A stretch of 12,163 bases of DNA from Bacteroidota bacterium. GTDB lineage: Bacteria > Bacteroidota > Bacteroidia > B-17B0 > B-17BO. Shown piece by piece: positions 8,071 through 12,163 of the stretch. The notes under the pieces were generated by a model. That model saw only the letters and a list, made by a program, of their open reading frames with translations. It was not told where the DNA came from and ran no database searches. Both the position numbers and the translations under genes were made by a program. Position 1 is the stretch's first letter, and each line of letters opens with the position of its first letter. The DNA lies in contig CANHPI010000046.1 in the NCBI GenBank assembly GCA_947462425.1, forward strand, positions 1-12,163. The letters run 5' to 3'.

Positions 8071-8131
8071 AACATGTTTTTCTATTTCATACTTTGGATT
8101 AACATGCTTTTTCTATGTGCCTTTGTGGTTT
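8071..8131 (+). repeat. Tandem imperfect 30-31 bp direct repeat
   Basis: Copy 1 (8071-8100) starts aacatgtttttctat and copy 2 (8101-8131) starts aacatgctttttctat. Both continue to a ctttg(t)gg-like end, with roughly three quarters of positions matching after small gaps. The inverted repeat just upstream (aacatag...ctatgtt) may be a decayed third copy. The copies lie about 100 bp upstream of the yqeY start. Confidence 0.5.
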
Positions 8132-8177
8132 ATTTTTTTAAATTTATTTATCGCTTATTTAGCTTTTTAATTAATAC

Positions 8178-8209
8178 TTTTGAAATATAACTGACTAATT
8201 ATAACTTTA
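8178..8209 (+). promoter_or_regulatory. Bacteroidota-type promoter of yqeY
   Basis: TTTTG at 8178-8182 is followed by 19 bp and then TAACTTTA at 8202-8209. This matches the Bacteroidota primary sigma consensus (TTTG, about 19 bp, TAnnTTTG) except for the last base. The ATG at 8229 lies 19 bp beyond the -7 box, implying a very short leader of about 10-15 nt, which suits a gene without a Shine-Dalgarno sequence. Confidence 0.65.
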
Positions 8210-8228
8210 CACTAAAATTAAACATATT

Positions 8229-8669
8229 ATGGGAATAGAAGAGAAAATTAATGCAGATGTTAAAGCATCAATGTTAGCAAAAAACGCTAAACGATTAGAG
8301 GCTGTAAGAGCAATAAAAGCAGTAATCTTATTATTAAAAACTTCTCCGGAAGGATTGACGGAGGAAAGTGCAACAAAGGCTATTCAGCGAGAATATAAAA
8401 AACGGAAAGAAACACATGATATTTATATTCAACAAAATCGACCTGATTTAGCTGAAGACGAAATGGCTCAGGCATTGATTATGGAAGAGTATTTGCCAAA
8501 ACAATTAACGGAAGATGAACTTAGAACTATTATTAAAAATGCAATTACCGAATTAGGAGCTACAACAGCGGCAGATATGGGTAAGGTAATGGGTGCAGCT
8601 AATAAAGTTATTGCAGGTAGAGCTGACGGTAAATTAGTATCTCAATTTGTAAAAGAATTATTAGGTTAA
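8229..8669 (+). CDS. yqeY: GatB/YqeY domain-containing protein
   Basis: A 146-residue cytoplasmic protein covering the full usual length of free-standing YqeY proteins. It shows the helical N-terminus with KRLEAVRAIKA (residues about 21-31), the central EYLPKQLTEDEL motif (about 87-98), and the C-terminal small helical domain with MGKVMGAANK and a final SQFVKELL. Known: this domain resembles the C-terminal domain of GatB, the glutamyl/aspartyl-tRNA amidotransferase subunit that contacts tRNA. The stand-alone protein has no established activity, and tRNA binding is an inference from homology. The gene is monocistronic here, with its own promoter 5' and a terminator directly 3'. It is convergent with clpC. 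The ATG at 8229 follows an A/T-rich leader with no Shine-Dalgarno. Confidence 0.95.
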   Translation: MGIEEKINADVKASMLAKNAKRLEAVRAIKAVILLLKTSPEGLTEESATKAIQREYKKRKETHDIYIQQNRPDLAEDEMAQALIMEEYLPKQLTEDELRTIIKNAITELGATTAADMGKVMGAANKVIAGRADGKLVSQFVKELLG

Positions 8670-8691
8670 TCTTTTGTTTTTTATTAGAAAT

Positions 8692-8723
8692 AAAAAACCC
8701 TCAGATTTTTCTGAGGGTTTTTT
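8692..8723. terminator. Bidirectional terminator between yqeY and clpC
   Basis: An 8-bp perfect stem, ccctcaga (8698-8705) with tctgaggg (8710-8717), and a TTTT loop, with six A on the left and six T on the right. It therefore works as an intrinsic terminator in both directions. It sits 22 bp after the yqeY stop and just after the clpC stop on the other strand, so it can serve both convergent genes. Confidence 0.92.
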
Positions 8724-8727
8724 GTAA

Positions 8728-11262
8728 CTAGTTATCTTCTTTTTTCTTTTTTGTTTTAGGTTTAATTGTTTTAACAACAATTTCATTTTTCTCCTTATCA
8801 AAATCTATTTCAATTTGATCACCTTCAGATAAATTACTTTGTATAATTTCTTCAGCCATTGGATCCTCTAAATATTTTTGAATGGCGCGTTTTAATGGAC
8901 GAGCACCGTATTGAGCATCATAACCTTTTTCAACAATAAAGTCTTTAGCTGCATCCGTAATTTTAATTGTGTAGCCTAAATTATTTACTCTACCAAACAA
9001 TCCGTTTAATTCAATGGCAATAATTTTATGAATATCTTCTTTATTTAAAGAATTAAACATCACTACATCATCAATACGATTTAAGAACTCTGGCGCAAAA
9101 GCTTTCTTCAAAGCATTTTCTACAACACCCTTGTTACTTTCTTCAGCATTTTCTACGCGGGCCTGAGTTCCAAAACCTACGCCTTGCCCAAAATCTTTTA
9201 ACTGACGAGCACCAATATTAGATGTCATAATAATAATAGTATTTTTAAAGTCAATTTTACGACCTAAACTATCCGTTAATTGTCCATCATCTAATACTTG
9301 TAACAACATATTAAATACATCTGGATGTGCTTTTTCAATTTCATCTAATAACACAACAGAGTAGGGACGACGACGAACTTTTTCAGTCAATTGTCCGCCT
9401 TCTTCATAACCAACATATCCCGGAGGAGCTCCAATTAAACGAGTTACAGCAAATTTTTCCATGTACTCACTCATATCAATTCTAATTAAAGCTTCATCAT
9501 TATCAAATAAATGTTTAGCTAAAATTTTTGCCAACTGAGTTTTACCAACTCCTGTAGGCCCTAAGAAAATAAATGAGCCAATTGGCTTATTAGGATCTTT
9601 TAATCCGGCACGGTTACGTTGTATGGCTTTAACAACTTTTTTCAAGGCTTCGTCTTGTCCAATTACTTTACCTTTTAATTGTTCTACCATTTTCACTAAT
9701 TTCTCACCTTCATTTTGAGAAATACGTTGAACAGGAACACCGCTCATCATCGAAACAACTTCTGCAACGTTATCTTCAGTAACAGTAACTCTATTTAACT
9801 TAGTTTCTTCTTCCCAAGCTTTTTTAGCAGTTTCTAACTGATTTTGTAATTGTTTTTCGGTGTCGCGTAATTTGGCAGCTTCTTCATATTTTTGAGAGCG
9901 AACTACTTGATTTTTTAGTTCTTTAATATCCTCCATTTTTTTCTCTAACTCCAAAATATTTTCAGGCACATGAATGTTAGTAATGTGAACACGTGAACCA
10001 GCTTCATCTAAAGCATCAATCGCTTTATCAGGTAAATGTCTGTCAGTTAAATATCGAGCCGTTAAAGTTACACACGCTTTAATAGCTTCTGGAGTGTAAG
10101 TTACATTATGATGATCTTCATATTTAGATTTAATATTCGTTAAAATTTGTAATGATTCTTCCTGAGTTGCAGGCTCAATAATTACTTTTTGAAAACGACG
10201 TTCTAAAGCTCCATCTTTTTCAATATGTTGACGAAATTCATCTAACGTTGTTGCTCCAATACATTGTATTTCTCCACGAGCTAATGCTGGTTTAAACATG
10301 TTACTAGCATCCATACTTCCACTAGCACCACCTGCACCTATAATAGTGTGAATTTCGTCAATGAATAAAATTACATCTGGATTTTTTTCTAATTCATTCA
10401 TAACGGCCTTCATTCGCTCTTCAAATTGTCCACGGTATTTTGTACCTGCAACTAAAGAAGCCAAATCAAGAGTAACAACACGTTTTCCAAAAAGTACACG
10501 AGATACTTTACGTTGAATAATTCGTAAAGCTAAACCTTCAGCAATGGCTGATTTACCTACTCCTGGTTCACCAATTAATATGGGATTATTTTTTTTACGG
10601 CGAGACAAAATTTGAGATACGCGTTCTATTTCTTTTTCACGACCTACAACAGGATCTAATTTTCCGTCTTCAGCCATTTTAGTTAAATCTCTTCCAAAAT
10701 TATCTAAAACAGGTGTTTTAGATTTGGATTCACCTCCTTTTTTTGATGTCCCAGAACCGCTATTTCCAAAAGTTTCTTCGCTATCCTCATCATCACCTGC
10801 TGTAGAGTTTTCAATTTTATGAGGATTTTCCATAAATCCTTCTAGTTCTAATTTTACAGCGTTATAATCTACTCCATATTTACTTAAAGTTTTAGTAACA
10901 ACATTGTCGTTATCTTTTAAAATACACATTAGTAGATGTTCAGTTCCAATTTGCGGAGCTTTAAATACTTTGGCTTCTAAATAAGTTAATTTTAAGGTTT
11001 TTTCAGCTTGCTTAACTAATGGGATATTAGATAAATTATTTACCTTTTTCATGGATACAGGTAAACTTTGTTCAATCTGCTTTCTAAAATCCTGAATATT
11101 AATAGCTAAATTCTTCAATAATTTAATGCCAACGCCTTCGCCATCGCGAATCATACCTAACATTAAATGTTCTATTCCAATATAATCATGCCCAAGTCTT
11201 AAGGCTTCTTCTCGGCTAAACGTTATAACGTCTTTTACGCGCTGTGAAAATTTTGCTTCCAT
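8728..11262 (-). CDS. clpC: ClpC-type AAA+ ATPase, ATP-dependent Clp protease unfoldase subunit
   Basis: An 844-residue two-ring Hsp100 protein that unfolds substrates and feeds them to the ClpP protease in the cytoplasm. Domains in order: double Clp_N repeat (about 1-145); an acidic, Ser/Gly-rich linker (about 150-183); AAA1 with Walker A GEPGVGKS (231-238), pore-loop Tyr276, Walker B ending DE (302-303) and arginine residues 355-356; a short middle domain with a UVR motif (about 445-480); AAA2 with Walker A GPTGVGKT (568-575), pore loop GYVG (615-618), Walker B ending DE (640-641), a VGF tripeptide (695-697) in the ClpP-binding loop, and sensor-2 GARPLKR (786-792). The UVR motif, short middle domain and VGF loop separate it from ClpB, which has a long coiled coil and no ClpP loop. 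It ends in a Lys-rich tail. clpP is not in the window. The ATG at 11262 gives the usual MEAKFSQRV start. Confidence 0.97.
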   Translation of the reverse strand: MEAKFSQRVKDVITFSREEALRLGHDYIGIEHLMLGMIRDGEGVGIKLLKNLAINIQDFRKQIEQSLPVSMKKVNNLSNIPLVKQAEKTLKLTYLEAKVFKAPQIGTEHLLMCILKDNDNVVTKTLSKYGVDYNAVKLELEGFMENPHKIENSTAGDDEDSEETFGNSGSGTSKKGGESKSKTPVLDNFGRDLTKMAEDGKLDPVVGREKEIERVSQILSRRKKNNPILIGEPGVGKSAIAEGLALRIIQRKVSRVLFGKRVVTLDLASLVAGTKYRGQFEERMKAVMNELEKNPDVILFIDEIHTIIGAGGASGSMDASNMFKPALARGEIQCIGATTLDEFRQHIEKDGALERRFQKVIIEPATQEESLQILTNIKSKYEDHHNVTYTPEAIKACVTLTARYLTDRHLPDKAIDALDEAGSRVHITNIHVPENILELEKKMEDIKELKNQVVRSQKYEEAAKLRDTEKQLQNQLETAKKAWEEETKLNRVTVTEDNVAEVVSMMSGVPVQRISQNEGEKLVKMVEQLKGKVIGQDEALKKVVKAIQRNRAGLKDPNKPIGSFIFLGPTGVGKTQLAKILAKHLFDNDEALIRIDMSEYMEKFAVTRLIGAPPGYVGYEEGGQLTEKVRRRPYSVVLLDEIEKAHPDVFNMLLQVLDDGQLTDSLGRKIDFKNTIIIMTSNIGARQLKDFGQGVGFGTQARVENAEESNKGVVENALKKAFAPEFLNRIDDVVMFNSLNKEDIHKIIAIELNGLFGRVNNLGYTIKITDAAKDFIVEKGYDAQYGARPLKRAIQKYLEDPMAEEIIQSNLSEGDQIEIDFDKEKNEIVVKTIKPKTKKKKEDN

Positions 11263-11532
11263 AAATTTTAGTTCTTTGTATTGTTATAAACATAATTAAT
11301 GCCACAATCAAAAGTAACCGATAATGTCAGTTTTGTATATTTTAAGCGACCTTTTTTTTAACATCAAAACTGTTAATAACTATACATCTAAATTACTAAT
11401 AAAAAAGGTACTTTCAAAGCCTATTACTAATTTCATAAAATGATAATTTGTGAAGTTATTATAAAAAAATTACTGCCATTATTTCAGAATTGCCAATTAA
11501 ATTACAAAGAATTAAAAAATAAATAAAAGAAT
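11263..11532. other. 270-bp divergent clpC/gyrA intergenic region
   Basis: A very AT-rich stretch with many A and T runs. It should contain both promoters, but only a partial clpC candidate is recognisable (TACTTTTG on the minus strand). On the gyrA side, taatttg near 11444 resembles a -7 box but is one base short and has no convincing -33 partner, so it is not called. No small gene is seen. Confidence 0.5.
11309..11316 (-). promoter_or_regulatory. Possible -7 element of the clpC promoter
   Basis: On the minus strand this reads TACTTTTG, an exact match to the Bacteroidota -7 box TAnnTTTG, 46 bp upstream of the clpC ATG. No TTTG is seen at the expected upstream distance, so the call is tentative. 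I see no obvious inverted-repeat heat-shock operator near it. Confidence 0.35.
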
Positions 11533-12163
11533 ATGAGCGGAGAGAAAATTATCCAAATTAACATTGAAGAGGAAATGAAAACAGCCTATATCGATTATTC
11601 GATGTCGGTTATTGTATCGCGTGCTTTACCTGATGTAAGAGATGGTTTAAAACCTGTACATCGTCGTGTATTATACGGTATGTTGGATTTAGGTGTGATG
11701 CACAATCGTCCTTATAAAAAGTCTGCCCGTATTGTTGGGGAGGTTTTAGGGAAATACCATCCACATGGCGATACATCTGTTTACGATACAATGGTTCGTA
11801 TGGCACAAGAATGGAGCTTACGTTATATGTTAGTAGATGGACAAGGTAATTACGGTTCTGTAGATGGTGATCCACCGGCAGCAATGCGTTATACCGAAGC
11901 TCGTTTTCGTAAAATTACTGAAGAATTATTAAGTGATATTGAAAAAGATACGGTTGATTTTCGTCCCAATTTTGACGACTCATTAACAGAGCCAACTGTT
12001 CTTCCTTCTCGTATTCCAAATTTATTAATGAATGGTGCTTCTGGTATTGCTGTTGGTATGGCAACTAATATGGCACCGCATAATTTAACCGAAATTATTA
12101 ATGGTATCTTGGCTTATATTGATGACAATAACATTGATATTGATGGTTTAATGAAACACATTA
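11533..12163 (+). CDS. gyrA: DNA gyrase subunit A (partial, N-terminal 210 residues)
   Basis: The breakage-rejoining subunit of DNA gyrase, which introduces negative supercoils using ATP bound by GyrB. Seen: the N-terminal signature [20 protein letters not shown], then [12 protein letters not shown] (39-50), the quinolone-determining region [12 protein letters not shown] (74-85), and the catalytic Tyr120 in AAMRYTEAR, which attacks DNA (equivalent to E. coli Tyr122). Later comes [22 protein letters not shown], of which GIAVGMATN is the core. The start [16 protein letters not shown] is normal for Bacteroidota GyrA, favouring GyrA over ParC. The frame is open to the right edge, so the rest of the winged-helix/tower region and the C-terminal beta-pinwheel are outside. 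The leader is A-rich without a Shine-Dalgarno. It is divergent from clpC. Confidence 0.97.
   Translation, partial: MSGEKIIQINIEEEMKTAYIDYSMSVIVSRALPDVRDGLKPVHRRVLYGMLDLGVMHNRPYKKSARIVGEVLGKYHPHGDTSVYDTMVRMAQEWSLRYMLVDGQGNYGSVDGDPPAAMRYTEARFRKITEELLSDIEKDTVDFRPNFDDSLTEPTVLPSRIPNLLMNGASGIAVGMATNMAPHNLTEIINGILAYIDDNNIDIDGLMKHI

Larger units (their letters stand above)
7900..8228. other. 329-bp divergent intergenic region between nif3-like gene and yqeY
   Basis: It contains the start regions of both divergent genes. On the yqeY side there is a good promoter (8178-8209). The middle (about 8041-8131) holds an inverted repeat, a 12-bp palindrome and a tandem 30-bp imperfect repeat, listed separately. 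For the leftward Nif3-like operon I see only weak matches to the Bacteroidota -7 element and do not call a promoter. No coding region is supported. Confidence 0.6.

Noticed and set aside
8728..11262. ClpB or ClpA instead of ClpC
   Set aside because: The short middle domain with a UVR motif and the VGF loop fit ClpC. ClpB would have a long coiled-coil insertion and no ClpP loop, and ClpA lacks the UVR motif.
11440..11452. gyrA promoter at taatttg
   Set aside because: It is one base short of the TAnnTTTG spacing and has no TTTG at the right distance upstream.
11609..11884. A 91-codon open frame on the minus strand
   Set aside because: It lies entirely inside gyrA, antisense to its most conserved part. 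Its protein has no recognisable features, and the plus-strand frame clearly encodes GyrA.

Overview
The window looks like a piece of a Bacteroidota chromosome (Flavobacteriia/Sphingobacteriia-like; I cannot place it more finely). The evidence is the low GC content, the lack of Shine-Dalgarno-like sites before most starts, a TTTG-N19-TAnnTTT promoter, a very large SprB-repeat surface protein, and typical Bacteroidota versions of ClpC, GyrA, YqeY and a Nif3-like/zinc-ribbon gene pair.

Layout. (1) Positions 1-5728, minus strand: the first 1909 codons of a giant secreted protein whose C-terminus lies beyond the left edge. It has a signal peptide, a cysteine-rich head, one diverged SprB repeat, an intercalated Ig-like domain, and then 20 SprB repeats of about 76 residues, the last one cut by the edge. 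The frame is open over the whole stretch. (2) 5729-6039: a 311-bp spacer with a strong terminator for the next gene. (3) 6040-7899, minus strand: a two-gene operon, a Nif3/DUF34-family metal protein followed 3 bp later by a coiled-coil C4 zinc-ribbon protein. (4) 7900-8228: a 329-bp divergent intergenic region with a tandem 30-bp repeat, palindromes and a convincing yqeY promoter. (5) 8229-8669, plus strand: yqeY. (6) 8692-8723: a bidirectional terminator shared by the convergent yqeY and clpC. (7) 8728-11262, minus strand: clpC. (8) 11263-11532: the divergent clpC/gyrA promoter region. (9) 11533 to the right edge, plus strand: the first 210 codons of gyrA.

Most genes are housekeeping: protein quality control (ClpC), DNA topology (GyrA), and two widely conserved but poorly understood functions (YqeY; Nif3-like plus zinc ribbon). 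The unusual element is the giant repeat protein, probably a type IX-secreted adhesin or gliding-type surface filament. Its array has a higher-order structure: four successive four-repeat blocks of 915-921 bp, with neighbouring blocks resembling each other. This points to growth by duplication of whole four-repeat segments. I see no mobile element, CRISPR array, tRNA or rRNA, and no convincing new multi-gene system.
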